The notes under the pieces were generated by a model that saw only the letters and a list, made by a program, of their open reading frames with translations, was not told where the DNA came from and searched no databases. Source: Macrostomum hystrix (lineage: Eukaryota > Platyhelminthes > Macrostomidae). From it: 64,000 bases of DNA. The DNA is taken from contig CATNEN010000025.1 of NCBI GenBank assembly GCA_950097015.1, forward strand, positions 4,069,001 through 4,133,000. Direction: 5' to 3'. Made by a program: the position numbers and the translations under genes. Below, in pieces: positions 22,485 to 34,484 of this stretch (positions are counted from its first letter, which is position 1; each line of letters begins with the position of its first letter).

Positions 22485-23600
22485 GAGAATGGATTTAGAA
22501 GATAGGAAAGAGATTAACAAGATAGGAGAGAGATTAGTTAAGCGGGTGGGAAAGAGATTAAAGAGGTGGGAAAAGATTAAGGAGGTGGGAAAGAGATAAT
22601 TGAGGTGGGAAAGAGATTAAGGAGGTGGGAAAGAGATAATTGAGGTGGGAAAGAGATTAAGGGGGTGGGAAAGAGATAATTGAGGTGGGAAAGAGATTAA
22701 GGGGGTGGGAAAGAGATTAAGGGGGTGGGAAAAAGATTAAAGAGGTGGGAAAGAGATTAATGAGGTGGGAAAGAGATTAATGAGGTGGGAAAGAAATTAA
22801 GGGGTGTGAAAGTGATTAAGGGGGCGGGAAAGAGATTTATGAGGTGGGAAAGAGATTACTGAGGTGGGAAAGAGATTAATGAGTTGGGAAAGAGATTAAT
22901 GAGGTGGGAAAGAAATTAAGGGGTGGGAAAGTGATTAAGGGGGCGGGAAAGAGATTTATGAGGTGGGAAAGAGATTACTGAGGTGGGAAAGAGATTAATG
23001 AGGTGGGAAAGAAATTAAGGGGTGGGAAAGTGATTAAGGGGGCGGGAAAGAGATTACTGAGGTGGGAAAGAGATTAATGAGGTGGGAAAGAGATTAATGA
23101 GGTGGGAAAGAGATTCATGAGTTGGGAAAGAGATTAAGGGGTGGGAAAGAGATTCATGAGGTGGAAAAGAGATTCATGAGTTGGGAAAGAGAATGAGGGG
23201 GTTGGAAAGAAATTAAGGGGTGGGAAAGGGATTAAGGGGGCGGGAAAGAGATTTATGAGGTGGGAAAGAGATTAATGAGGTGGGAAAGAAATTAAGGGGT
23301 GGGAAAGTGATTAAGGGGGCGGGAAAGAGATTTATGAGGTGGGAAAGAGATTACTGAGGTGGGAAAGAGATTAATGAGGTGGGAAAGAGATTAATGAGGT
23401 GGGAAAGAGATTCATGAGTTGGGAAAGAGATTAAGGGGTGGGAAAGAGATTCATGAGGTGGAAAAGAGATTCATGAGTTGGGAAAGAGAATGAGGGGGTT
23501 GGAAAGAAATTAAGGGGTGGGAAAGGGATTAAGGGGGTGGGAAAGAGATTAAGGGGGTGGGAAAGGGATTAAGAAGTTCGGAGACAGATTAAAAAAGTGG
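22485..23600. repeat. 20-bp minisatellite with higher-order repeat
   Basis: Units of gtgggaaagagattaatgag with variants. Blocks of roughly 300-350 bp containing the same order of variants recur (about 22790-23000, 23000-23230, 23230-23530), a higher-order structure from segmental amplification of the array. Confidence 0.93.
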
Positions 23601-23934
23601 GATAAAAATGTCCCCCTTTTTCAGTGCAAGTGTGGCATGATAAAAAAGCGCGGTGAAATTCAAGAGAATAAGGTCGTGATGGTGTGATGCATTAATTTAT
23701 TCTCTAAATTGTGACCTTTAACGATAATTAGTACCTATCTAATAAAATGCTGTATCATTAGTTTAGTCATACTCCTAATATATTCTTAATAGGGGTAAAG
23801 ACGGTAAGATAAGGTCTCAAATACTTTGGCATTGTTGATAGTAATTGTTCATAAGAAATGGGGCAAACACGAAATATCTCACAAAAAATCCATACACCAC
23901 ACATAAGATATCATCAGATACCACACACCGATTG

Positions 23935-24430
23935 CCCCACATTAAATATCCCAAACCAAATATCCCAAACCAAATATCGCACACAAAATATCCTACACCA
24001 GATATCCCACACCAAATATCCCACACAAAATATCCCACACCAAATATCCCACACCAAAAATCCCAGACCAAATATCCCACACCAGATATCCAACACCAAA
24101 TATCCCACACAAAATATCCCACACCAAATATCCCACACCAAAAATCCCAGACCAAATATCCCACAACAAATATCCCACACAAAATACAATACACAAAATA
24201 AACCACACAAAATATCCCACACTAGGTATCCCACACTAGGTATCCCACACTAAATATCCCACACCAGATATCCCACACTAAATATCCCACGATAAGTATC
24301 CCACACTAAATACCCCATACGAATTATCCCTCACAAAATATCCCACATCCAATATCCCACATTCAATATCCCACACTAAATATCCCACACTGAATATTCA
24401 CACCAAATACCCACCACCAAATACCTCAGA
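23935..24430. repeat. 14-bp minisatellite
   Basis: Units of caaatatcccacac and close variants, ending about 50 bp before the small membrane-protein gene at 24482. Confidence 0.93.
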
Positions 24431-24481
24431 ATTCGGCTGTTCCACGCACACAGACTTAGTTGAAGCAAAGCACTGGTCACA

Positions 24482-24703
24482 ATGTCAGCCGCCGGCCTAT
24501 GCAATGCCATCCTGTGGCTGCTGATCCTGCTATTCCTGGCCTGGCCTCTGGGCTTCCTGATGGTGTGGCTGTACATGCTACTGCTGCCATTCTCCGGCTG
24601 CATCGAGGCGCTGAGAGCACTCACCGATCCGCTGCTGCACGTGGCCCAGCTGCCGCTGCGCTGCGCCGAGAACATGGTGCAGATGAAGCCTCTCTTCTCC
24701 TAG
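24482..24703 (+). CDS. Small membrane protein, 73 residues
   Basis: Complete ORF from ATG 24482 to TAG 24701-24703. The N-terminal half is a long hydrophobic region, residues about 8-37, rich in Leu, Trp and Met with an internal WPLGFLM. A likely second, amphipathic half follows (FSGCIEALRALTDPLLHVAQ) and a short tail ends in KPLFS. Codon choice is strongly G/C-ending, in contrast to the AT-rich flanks, so it is very probably real. The pattern of a WPLG-type hairpin followed by a Thr-Asp-Leu/Pro helix resembles unnamed small membrane proteins that I vaguely recall from other animals, but I cannot name a family or function. The flanks are tandem arrays: 14-bp units upstream and about 21-bp units in the presumed 3' UTR. 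AATAAA occurs at about 25484. Confidence 0.72.
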   Translation: MSAAGLCNAILWLLILLFLAWPLGFLMVWLYMLLLPFSGCIEALRALTDPLLHVAQLPLRCAENMVQMKPLFS

Positions 24704-24784
24704 GAGAACTGGGCCAGAACTCTGAGGTTGAGTTACTCATTCGCTATCCAGATATCACGTGTTGCAGTTTTTGAGTTCGTTATC

Positions 24785-25405
24785 ATTCAAGATCTCCCCT
24801 GTCTGTAACTGTCTGTAACTGTCACTCCCACTGTCTGTAATTCTGTCACTCCGACTGTCTGTAACTGCCACTCCTACTGTCTGTAACTGTCACTCCCACT
24901 GTCTGTAACTGTCACTCCTACGGTCTGTAACTGTCACTCCCAACCACTGTCTGTAACTGTCACTCCCACTGTCTGTAACTGCCACTCCTACTGTCTGTAA
25001 CTGTCACTCCCAACCACTTTCTGTAACTGTCACTCCCACTGTCTGTAACTGTCACTCCCACTGTCTCTAACTGCCACTCCCACTGTCTCTAACTGCCACT
25101 CCCACTGTCTCTAACTGCCACTCCCACTGTCTCTAACTGCCACTCCCACTGTCTCTAACTGTCACTCCTACTGTCTGTAACTGTCACTCCTACTGTCTGT
25201 AACTGTCACTCCTACTGTCTGTAACTGTCACTCCCAACCACTGACTGTAACTGTCACTCCCACTGTCTGAAACTGTCACTCCCACTGTCTGTAACTGTCA
25301 CTCCCAACCACTGACTGTAACTGTCACTCCCAACCACTGTCTGAAACTGTCACTCCCACTGTCTGTAACTGTCACTCCCACTGTCTGTAACTGTCACTTC
25401 CACTC
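24785..25405. repeat. About 21-bp minisatellite
   Basis: Units of actgtctgtaactgtcactc with length variants containing ccaacc. It starts about 80 bp after the stop of the small membrane protein and is probably in its 3' UTR. Confidence 0.93.
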
Positions 25406-25585
25406 TGATTGTAAGCTGTCTTCAAAGCTCATGTCACAATTAAAGCATGTGTACATACGTCGAATACGTAACCCCATATAAAAAATAAATCACGACCCTG
25501 CTTCACCACTTTGTGCAGTCTAAAAACAGTTTTATATCGGACAAATTACTTCTAGATACTTATTGTCATGTTTTTATAATCCAAG

Positions 25586-25723
25586 TCGATACGGACTCAT
25601 TGTCCAGAACAGGATGGCCTCTTCCTAGAAGATGAAATACTTTTCTTCGCCGAAGAAGGACTAAGTTTTTATGATACCGCGGCTAAATCCCAGAAGACAG
25701 CGAAACTCGACCTGACTAACTAG
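25586..25723 (+). CDS. Candidate terminal exon A
   Basis: After an acceptor-like ataatccaag, 45 codons run to TAG 25721-25723. The peptide is acidic with hydrophobic positions (GLFLEDEILFFAEEG) and a Lys-containing end. AATAAA follows at 25727-25732, as expected of a gene end. No upstream exon was identified. Confidence 0.4.
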   Translation, partial: SIRTHCPEQDGLFLEDEILFFAEEGLSFYDTAAKSQKTAKLDLTN

Positions 25724-25750
25724 GTCAATAAATCATTTATGCTCATCTAG

Positions 25751-25862
25751 GATTCTGGATCTGGATCGACTCTTCCAGTCGCAGCAGATTGCCCTCCGGA
25801 GAGCCCATAGCTACGTCAGTAACATTTTCCGCTCTCCCCCGGGACTGGGGCTAGAAGATTGA
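25751..25862 (+). CDS. Candidate terminal exon B
   Basis: Acceptor gctcatctag (25741-25750), one base, then 36 codons and TGA 25860-25862. The peptide runs DLDRLFQSQQIALRR then a Ser/Pro/Gly-rich acidic end, and looks protein-like with balanced codons. It lies only 28 bp after candidate exon A, so the two may be alternative last exons of one gene or ends of different transcripts. Confidence 0.4.
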
Positions 25863-26238
25863 ACTCGTATAAAGTCGTCGAGCATTGATTAAAAACTCGA
25901 TGTTAAAGTCTCTGTTGCTATTGTTTAGAATTAGAATTAGGCGGCGGTAGAAGCGGCCACATTTGTGTTTGACAGCACCATGCGCATTAATGTGCAGAGC
26001 ACAGCATGACTGATGCTATCAGTCCTGAATATTTCATGGCGTAGCTATGGAGCCACTCTAAGCTAAGCTAATGAGTTATGCCACATACAGCACAGGCAGT
26101 GGCCTTCATCTGTGTTGTGTGTGTTACAACTGTGTATCTGTTTAACACAGAATGATGATTCGGCTATTTAGCTACAAGATATGAGATAACAGCTAGAACA
26201 ATGAACAAGGAACATTTTCGAAATGTGACTTAGGACGG

Positions 26239-26294
26239 ATTTAGGGGGTTGTAGCCTAGTGGTTAGAGCGTCGAACTCACGACTTGAAGGTCGG
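26239..26294 (+). mobile_element. Truncated SINE head
   Basis: tRNA-like head with ttgtagcctagtggttagag and gacttgaaggtcggg, cut off in the middle of the B box. The 21-bp array begins at the break. Confidence 0.8.
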
Positions 26295-28485
26295 GAATGT
26301 GAGACTGTATTTAGGGAATGTGAGACTATTTAGGGAATGTGAGGCTGTACTCGTATTTAGGGAATGTGAGGCTGTATTTAGGGAATGTGAGGCTGTATTT
26401 AGGGAATGTGAGGCTGTATTTAGGGAATGTGAGGCTGTATTTAGGGAATGTGAGGCTGTATTTAGGGAATGTGAGACTGTATTTAGGGAATGTGAGGCTG
26501 TATTTAGGGAATGTGAGACTGTTTAGGGAATGTGAGACTGTATTTAGGGAATGTGAGACTGTTTAGGGAATGTGAGGCTGTATTTAGGGAATGTGAGACT
26601 GTATTTAGGGAATGTGAGACTGTATTTAGGGAATGTGAGACTGTATTTAGGGAATGTGAGGCTGTATTTAGGGAATGTGAGACTGTATTTAGGGAATGTG
26701 AGACTGTATTTAGGGAATGTGAGACTGTATTTAGGGAATGTGAGGCTGTATTTAGGGAATGTGAGGCTGTATTTAGGGAATGTGAGACTGTATTTAGGGA
26801 ATGTGAGACTGTATTTAGGGAATGTGAGACTGTATTTAGGGAATGTGAGACTGTATTTAGGGAATGTGAGACTGTTTAGGGAATGTGAGACTGTATTTAG
26901 GGAATGTGAGACTGTTTAGGGAATGTGAGGCTGTATTTAGGGAATGTGAGACTGTATTTAGGGAATGTGAGACTGTATTTAGGGAATGTGAGACTATTTA
27001 GGGAATGTGAGGCTGTACTCGTATTTAGGGAATGTGAGGCTGTATTTAGGGAATGTGAGACTATATTTAGGGAATGTGAGACTGTATTTAGGGAATGTGA
27101 GACTGTATTTAGGGAATGTGAGGCTGTATTTAGGGAATGTGAGACTGTATTTAGGGAATGTGAGACTATTTAGGGAATGTGAGACTATTTAGGGAATGTG
27201 AGACTGTATTTAGGGAATGTGAGACTGTATTTAGGGAATGTGAGACTGTTTAGGGAATGTGAGGCTGTATTTAGGGAATGTGAGACTGTATTTAGGGAAT
27301 GTGAGACTGTATTTAGGGAATGTGAGACTGTATTTAGGGAATGTGAGACTATTTAGGGAATGTGAGGCTGTACTCGTATTTAGGGAATGTGAGGCTGTAT
27401 TTAGGGAATGTGAGACTATATTTAGGGAATGTGAGACTATTTAGGGAATGTGAGACTGTATTTAGGGAATGTGAGGCTGTATTTAGGGAATGTGAGACTG
27501 TATTTAGGGAATGTGAGACTATTTAGGGAATGTGAGGCTGTACTCGTATTTAGGGAATGTGAGGCTGTATTTAGGGAATGTGAGACTATATTTAGGGAAT
27601 GTGAGACTATTTAGGGAATGTGAGACTGTATTTAGGGAATGTGAGGCTGTATTTAGGGAATGTGAGACTGTATTTAGGGAATGTGAGACTATTTAGGGAA
27701 TGTGAGACTGTATTTAGGGAATGTGAGACTGTATTTAGGGAATGTGAGACTGTATTTAGGGAATGTGAGACTATTTAGGGAATGTGAGGCTGTACTCGTA
27801 TTTAGGGAATGTGAGGCTGTATTTAGGGAATGTGAGACTGTATTTAGGGAATGTGAGACTGTATTTAGGGAATGTGAGGCTGTATTTAGGGAATGTGAGG
27901 CTGTATTTAGGGAATGTGAGGCTGTATTTAGGGAATGTGAGACTGTATTTAGGGAATGTGAGACTGTATTTAGGGAATGTGAGGCTGTATTTAGGGAATG
28001 TGAGACTGTATTTAGGGAATGTGAGACTATTTAGGGAATGTGAGGCTGTACTCGTATTTAGGGAATGTGAGGCTGTATTTAGGGAATGTGAGACTGTATT
28101 TAGGGAATGTGAGACTGTATTTAGGGAATGTGAGGCTGTATTTAGGGAATGTGAGGCTGTATTTAGGGAATGTGAGGCTGTATTTAGGGAATGTGAGACT
28201 GTATTTAGGGAATGTGAGACTGTATTTAGGGAATGTGAGACTGTATTTAGGGAATGTGAGGCTGTATTTAGGGAATGTGAGACTGTATTTAGGGAATGTG
28301 AGACTGTATTTAGGGAATGTGAGCCTGTATTTAGGGAATGTGAGGCTGTATTTAGGGAATGTGAGGCTGTATTTAGGGAATGTGAGACTGTATTTAGGGA
28401 ATGTGAGACTGTATTTAGGGAATGTGAGACTGTATTTAGGGAATGTGAGACTGTATATAGGGAATGTGAGACTGTATTTAAAGTG
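26288..28485. repeat. 21-bp minisatellite, about 105 copies
   Basis: Unit tttagggaatgtgaggctgt plus one base, with a/g alternation (gagact/gaggct), 18-19 bp deletion variants (gactatttaggg) and recurring 27-bp variants (gtactcgtattt). Seven codons per unit keep several frames open on both strands. No gene is inferred. Short and long variants recur in the same order (26335, 27005, 27360, 27535, 27780, 28040), showing higher-order duplication. Confidence 0.95.
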
Positions 28486-28489
28486 AATA

Positions 28490-29170
28490 AATTTTTATTG
28501 CAACAAAGCAATATCGAAAACCAGTTTGTGCCACAACTGAAGACCTGGCCTTGTTATGTCGATTGCAAATAAGTAAATATTTATTATTTTCTGATTAATG
28601 TAAATTCAATAACAGCTTAAGGCGTGTTTGTGTCAGTAGAGGAATAAACTAGACCGAATAAAAAAGAATGAAAGAAAAATCAAAACAGGAGTTCAACTCA
28701 GGCAAACAGAAAGTTTGACAAGGCATATTCTTTAAGGCATGGAGCATCTACGAGTACTCATAAATAGCTGAGTCTATAATAGTCGCTTTGGCATTTACAT
28801 TGTAGCATTTTAACATAAACATTAACGAGCAATCTACTTACTATACACAAGCTATTCAATAAGAATGTCTTCTCTAACATCAGCGCATATCACCAAAACC
28901 AACTTCTGGATGCAAAGTGGTAAACAAAAGTATGCAACAAATTCTAAATAATGAGATGCACAGATTAAGTCCTAAAGGCTAAGAAACATTTACAAGCTCA
29001 ATGCAAACCCACTCAGATGAGACGAAATAAAACATACCGGTCGCCAATGTAATATGAGGATATAGGAATGTGGGCGACATGATTTTTAAGTTGCCCATTG
29101 AAATACTCATTATAAACCATTTAACTGGATTGAAAAATGTCTAGGAAGACTAGGTTTTTAATGATAAAGA
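28490..29170. other. Unique AT-rich spacer
   Basis: No ORF or RNA gene was recognised. Confidence 0.4.
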
Positions 29171-29174
29171 ACAT

Positions 29175-32130
29175 TACTTAGTCATCTGGTAGAGTGGATG
29201 TACTATCTGAGGATCTGGTAGAGTGGATGGACTATCTGAGGATCTGGTAGAGTGGATGTACTATCTGAGGATCTGGTAGAGTGGATGGACTATCTGAGGA
29301 TCTGGTAGAGTGGCTGGACTATCTGAGGATCTGGTAGAGTGGATGGACTATCTGAGGATCTGGTAGAGTGGCTAGACTATCTGAGGATCTGGTAGAGTGG
29401 ATGGACTATCTGAGGATCTGGTAGAGTGGCTAGACTATCTGAGGATCTGGTAGAGTGGCTAGACTATCTGAGGATCTGGTAGAGTGGCTAGACTATCTGA
29501 GGATCTGGTAGAGTGGATGGACTATCTGAGGATCTGGTAGAGTGGATGGACTATCTGAGGATCTGGTAGAGTGGCTGGACTATCTGAGGATCTGGTAGAG
29601 TGGCTGGACTATCTGAGGATCTGGTAGAGTGGCTGGACTATCTGAGGATCTGGTAGAGTGGATGGACTATCTGAGGATCTGGTAGAGTGGCTGGACTATC
29701 TGAGGATCTGGTAGAGTGGCTGGACTATCTGAGGATCTGGTAGAGTGGATGGACTATCTGAGGATCTGGTAGAGTGGCTGGACTATCTGAGGATCTGGTA
29801 GAGTGGCTGGACTATCTGAGGATCTGGTTGAGTGGATGGACTATCTGAGGATCTGGTAGAGTGGATGGACTATCTGAGGATCTGGTAGAGTGGCTAGACT
29901 ATCTGAGGATCTGGTAGAGTGGCTAGACTATCTGAGGATCTGGTAGAGTGGCTAGACTATCTGAGGATCTGGTAGAGTGGCTAGACTATCTGAGGATCTG
30001 GTAGAGTGGCTGGACTATCTGAGGATCTGGTAGAGTGGATGGACTATCTGAGGATCTGGTAGAGTGGCTGGACTATCTGAGGATCTGGTAGAGTGGCTGG
30101 ACTATCTGAGGATCTGGTAGAGTGGATGTACTATCTGAGGATCTGGTAGAGTGGCTGGACTATCTGAGGATCTGGTAGAGTGGCTGGACTATCTGAGGAT
30201 CTGGTAGAGTGGCTGGACTATCTGAGGATCTGGTAGAGTGGATGGACTATCTGAGGATCTGGTAGAGTGGATGGACTATCTGAGGATCTGGTAGAGTGGA
30301 TGGACTATCTGAGGATCTGGTAGAGTGGATGGACTATCTGAGGATCTGGTAGAGTGGATGGACTATCTGAGGATCTGGTAGAGTGGATGGACTATCTGAG
30401 GATCTGGTAGAGTGGCTAGACTATCTGAGGATCAGGTAGAGTGGCTAGACTATCTGAGGATCTGGTAGAGTGGATGGACTATCTGAGGATCTGGTAGAGT
30501 GGCTGAACTATCTGAGGATCTGGTAGAGTGGATGGACTATCTGAGGATCTGGTCTTGATTATCTGAGGATCTGGTAGAGTGGCTAGACTATCTGAGGATC
30601 TGGTAGAGTGGCTAGACTATCTGAGGATCTGGTAGAGTGGCTAGACTATCTGAGGATCTGGTAGAGTGGCTAGACTATCTGAGGATCTGGTAGAGTGGAT
30701 GGACTATCTGAGGATCTGGTAGAGTGGCTGAACTATCTGAGGATCTGGTAGAGTGGATGGACTATCTGAGGATCTGGTAGAGTGGCTAGACTATCTGAGG
30801 ATCTGGTAGAGTGGATGGACTATCTGAGGATCTGGTAGAGTGGCTGAACTATCTGAGGATCTGGTAGAGTGGATGGACTATCTGAGGATCTGGTCTTGTT
30901 TATCTGAGGATCTGGTAGAGTGGCTAGACTATCTGAGGATCTGGTAGAGTGGCTAGACTATCTGAGGATCTGGTAGAGTGGCTAGACTATCTGAGGATCT
31001 GGTAGAGTGGCTAGACTATCTGAGGATCTGGTAGAGTGGCTAGACTATCTGAGGATCTGGTAGAGTGGCTAGACTATTTGAGGATCTGGTAGAGTGGCTT
31101 GACTATCTGAGGATCTGGTAGAGTGGCTAGACTATCTGAGGATCTGGTAGAGTGGCTAGACTATCTGAGGATCTGGTAGAGTGGCTTGACTATCTAAGGA
31201 TCTGGTAGAGTGGCTAGACTATCTGAGGATCTGGTAGAGTGGCTAGACTATCTGAGGATCTGGTAGAGTGGCTAGACTATCTGAGGATCTGGTAGAGTGG
31301 CTAGACTATCTGAGGATCTGGTAGAGTGGCTAGACTATCTGAGGATCTGGTAGAGTGGCTAGACTATCTGAGGATCTGGTAGAGTGGCTAGACTATTTGA
31401 GGATCTGGTAGAGTGGCTTGACTATCTGAGGATCTGGTAGAGTGGCTAGACTATCTGAGGATCTGGTAGAGTGGCTAGACTATCTGAGGATCTGGTAGAG
31501 TGGCTTGACTATCTAAGGATCTGGTAGAGTGGCTAGACTATCTGAGGATCTGGTAGAGTGGCTAGACTATCTGAGGATCTGGTAGAGTGGCTAGACTATT
31601 TGAGGATCTGGTAGAGTGGCTTGACTATCTGAGGATCTGGTAGAGTGGCTAGACTATCTGAGGATCTGGTAGAGTGGCTAGACTATCTGAGGATCTGGTA
31701 GAGTGGCTAGACTATCTGAGGATCTGGTAGAGTGGCTAGACTATCTGAGGATCTGGTAGAGTGGCTTGACTATCTGAGGATCTGGTAGAGTGGCTAGACT
31801 ATCTGAGGATCTGGTAGAGTGGCTAGACTATCTGAGGATCTGGTAGAGTGGCTTGACTATCTAAGGATCTGGTAGAGTGGCTAGACTATCTGAGGATCTG
31901 GTAGAGTGGCTTGACTATCTAAGGATCTGGTAGAGTGGCTTGACTATCTGAGGATCTGGTAGAGTGGCTTGACTATCTAAGGATCTGGTAGAGTGGCTAG
32001 ACTATCTGAGGATCTGGTAGAGTGGCTTGACTATCTAAGGATCTGGTAGAGTGGCTAGACTATCTGAGGATCTGGTAGAGTGGCTTGACTATCTAAGGAT
32101 CTGGTAGAGTGGCTTGACTATCTAAGGATC
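29175..32130. repeat. 29-bp minisatellite, about 100 copies
   Basis: Unit gtagagtggctagactatct plus gaggatctg. It is the largest array in the window. It ends about 35 bp beyond the stop of the coiled-coil gene at 32164, so it occupies that gene's 3' flank or UTR. Confidence 0.96.
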
Positions 32131-32163
32131 AGAAAAGTTGGTTGGCAAAGGGTGACAGTTTGA

Positions 32164-33817
32164 TTAGGCGTACAACTCCTTTTCAATTTTCTCGCCATTG
32201 GGCATTGTGAACTGCTGCTGCTGCTGCTGACTGGCAGAGGAGCCGTTAGCGGCTCGCTGGAGAAGTCGCTCGCTGGCGCTAGGCTCCCGGGGCTTCTCCC
32301 TTGGATCGTAGGCCTCCCTATTGACATTGTATTTAGTGAACTGTTCCACTTGCTCTAATGTGATGGTCATCTTAGCCAAGGCAGTTTTGTATTGCACCAA
32401 TTCGTCCACCATCTGGCAGCGCTGGCGAAGTGCCCGCATCTCGTGATCTTTGCGCTCTAGTAGTTCAGTCAGGCGACTCACCTGGGCGGAAGGATAATAA
32501 GGCTCGTAAAAATTTGTGCTCTCCGTTCGGTAAATTACTGCATATTGCACATTACTAAACATTACCCATAGGGATTCTCCCACCACCGATTGCTGGTTGG
32601 GATTCTCCCTTAAACGATTATCTGATTTGGATTCGCCCTCAAACGATTATCTGATTTGGATTCTCCCTCAAACGAGTGTCTGATTGGGATTCTCCCACCA
32701 CCGATTGTCTGATTGGGATTCTTCCAACACCGATTGTCTGATTGGGATTCTCCCTCACACTATTATCTGATTGGGATTCTCCCTCAAACTATTATCTGAT
32801 TGGGATTCTCCCTCAAACTATTATCTGATTGGGATTCTCCCTCAAACTATTATCTGATTAGGATTCTCCCTCAAACTATTATCTGATTGGGATTCTCCCT
32901 CAAACTATTATCTGATTGGGATTCTCCCTCAAACTATTATCTGATTGGGATTCTCCCTCAAACTATTATCTGATTGGGATTCTCCCTCAAACTATTATCT
33001 GATTGGGATTCTCCCTCAAACTATTATCTGATTGGGATTCTCCCTCAAACTATTATCTGATTGGGATTCTCCCTCAAACTATTATCTGATTGGGATTCTC
33101 CCTCAAACGAGTGTCCGATTGGGATTCTCCCTCAAACTATTATCTGATTGGGATTCTCCCTCAAACTATTATCTGATTGGGATTCTCCCTCAAACGAGTG
33201 TCCGATTGGGATTCTCCCTCAAACTATTATCTGATTGGGATTCTCCCTCAAACTATTATCTGATTGGGATTCTCCCTCAAACTATTATCTGATTGGGATT
33301 CTCCCTCAAACTATTATCTGATTGGGATTCTCCCTCAAACTATTATCTGATTGGGATTCTCCCTCAAACTATTATCTGATTGGGATTCTCCCTCAAACTA
33401 TTATCTGATTGGGATTCTCCCTCAAACTATTATCTGATTGGGATTCTCCCTCAAACTATTATCTGATTGGGATTCTCCCTCAAACTATTATCTGATTGGG
33501 ATTCTCCCTCAAACGATTGTCTGATTGGGATTATACCCGATTCTCGCATCAAGACATTCTATATGTGATAGTAGCCCAAACAAACGAACCTGAGCAGTGG
33601 CCTTGCCCAGCTTCTGTCCCATGGAGTCCATTTCTCGCTGATAGCGGCCGGACATATCCGTCACCATCTGGTGCGCCTCGGCGTCGCGACGTTTGGCGTC
33701 GGCTTCCAATTCGGCGCAGCGGGCTTCGAGCTCGGCAACGCGTTCCATCATAGCAGACAGGTGACGATTGGCCTCCTCAATGCTGGTCTTATTGTGCGGC
33801 CCACCCGAGGACCACAT
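32164..33817 (-). CDS. Coiled-coil protein, last two exons
   Basis: Exons 33817-33590 and 32481-32164 on the minus strand join in phase 0 (CAG/GTTCGT and CCCAG/GTGAGT). The visible product is about 180 residues. It opens with a short polar start, then a long heptad-type coiled coil (VAELEARCAELEADAKRRDA; VSRLTELLERKDHEMRALRQ), a second helix around VQYKTALAKMTITLEQVEQF, a Pro/Glu/Arg linker, a Gln run and the end KIEKELYA. The methionine at 33817 may not be the true start: both this frame and a neighbouring one stay open upstream. I do not recognise the family. A cytoskeletal or trafficking scaffold is plausible. The intron is filled with a 29-bp array, and an E-box array lies just upstream. 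Confidence 0.68.
32590..33530. repeat. 29-bp intronic minisatellite
   Basis: Unit ttgggattctccctcaaact plus attatctga, about 32 copies, with cgagtgtccga variants. It lies in the intron between the two exons of the coiled-coil gene. Confidence 0.94.
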
Positions 33818-33949
33818 GCTGACTGCTGCTGCTTGGCCAACAGGATAGGCTGGCTCTCTATGGTGTACGCTAACTGCGCTTGTTGCAGTGACAGCTAGCT
33901 GCGTGTGCCGATGTGGCTGAGGGATTGGGACAGCGGGATTCGTTCATAA

Positions 33950-34480
33950 CAACTGTCACGTGATGAGGCTGTGGCTACCAAATGATTCGCTAGTCACTGT
34001 CACGTGATGAGGCTGTGAGGCTACCAAAGATCGATGATGTCACTGTCACGTGATGAGGCTGTGGCTACCAAATGATTCGCTAGTCACTGTCACGTGATGA
34101 GGCTGTGAGGCTACCAAAGATCGATGATGTCACTGTCCCGTGATGAGGCTTTGAGGCTAACAAATGATCGATGATGTCACTGTCATGTGATGAGGCTAAG
34201 GCTAACTACCAAATGATTCGATAGTCACTGTCACGTGATAAGGCTGTGAGGCTAAAAAAAGATCGATTATTTCATTATCACGTAATGAGGCTGAGGCTAC
34301 CAAATGATCGATGATGTCACTGTCACGTGACGAGGCCGTCAGGCTAACAAAAAATTTGATTCTGTCATTGTCTCGTGAACGAGGCCGTCAGGCTAACAAA
34401 TAATTCGATTCTGTCATTGTCACGTGATGAGGCTGTCAGGCTAACAAATAATTCGATTCTGTCATTGTCACGTGATGTAT
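33950..34480. repeat. About 45-bp array carrying CACGTG E-boxes
   Basis: Roughly 12 units with core gtcacgtgatgaggctgtga. Most keep GTCACGTGAT, a perfect CACGTG E-box with the flanks preferred by bHLH-zip factors of the MITF/TFE and USF type. It lies about 130 bp upstream of the coiled-coil exon start (minus strand) and downstream of RPS5 copy A. Confidence 0.85.
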
Positions 34481-34484
34481 TGAC

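Noticed and set aside
26284-28572. Heptapeptide-repeat ORFs in plus and minus frames
   Set aside because: 21-bp array read in frame. Frame breaks at 18-19 bp variants and openness in both strands argue against coding.
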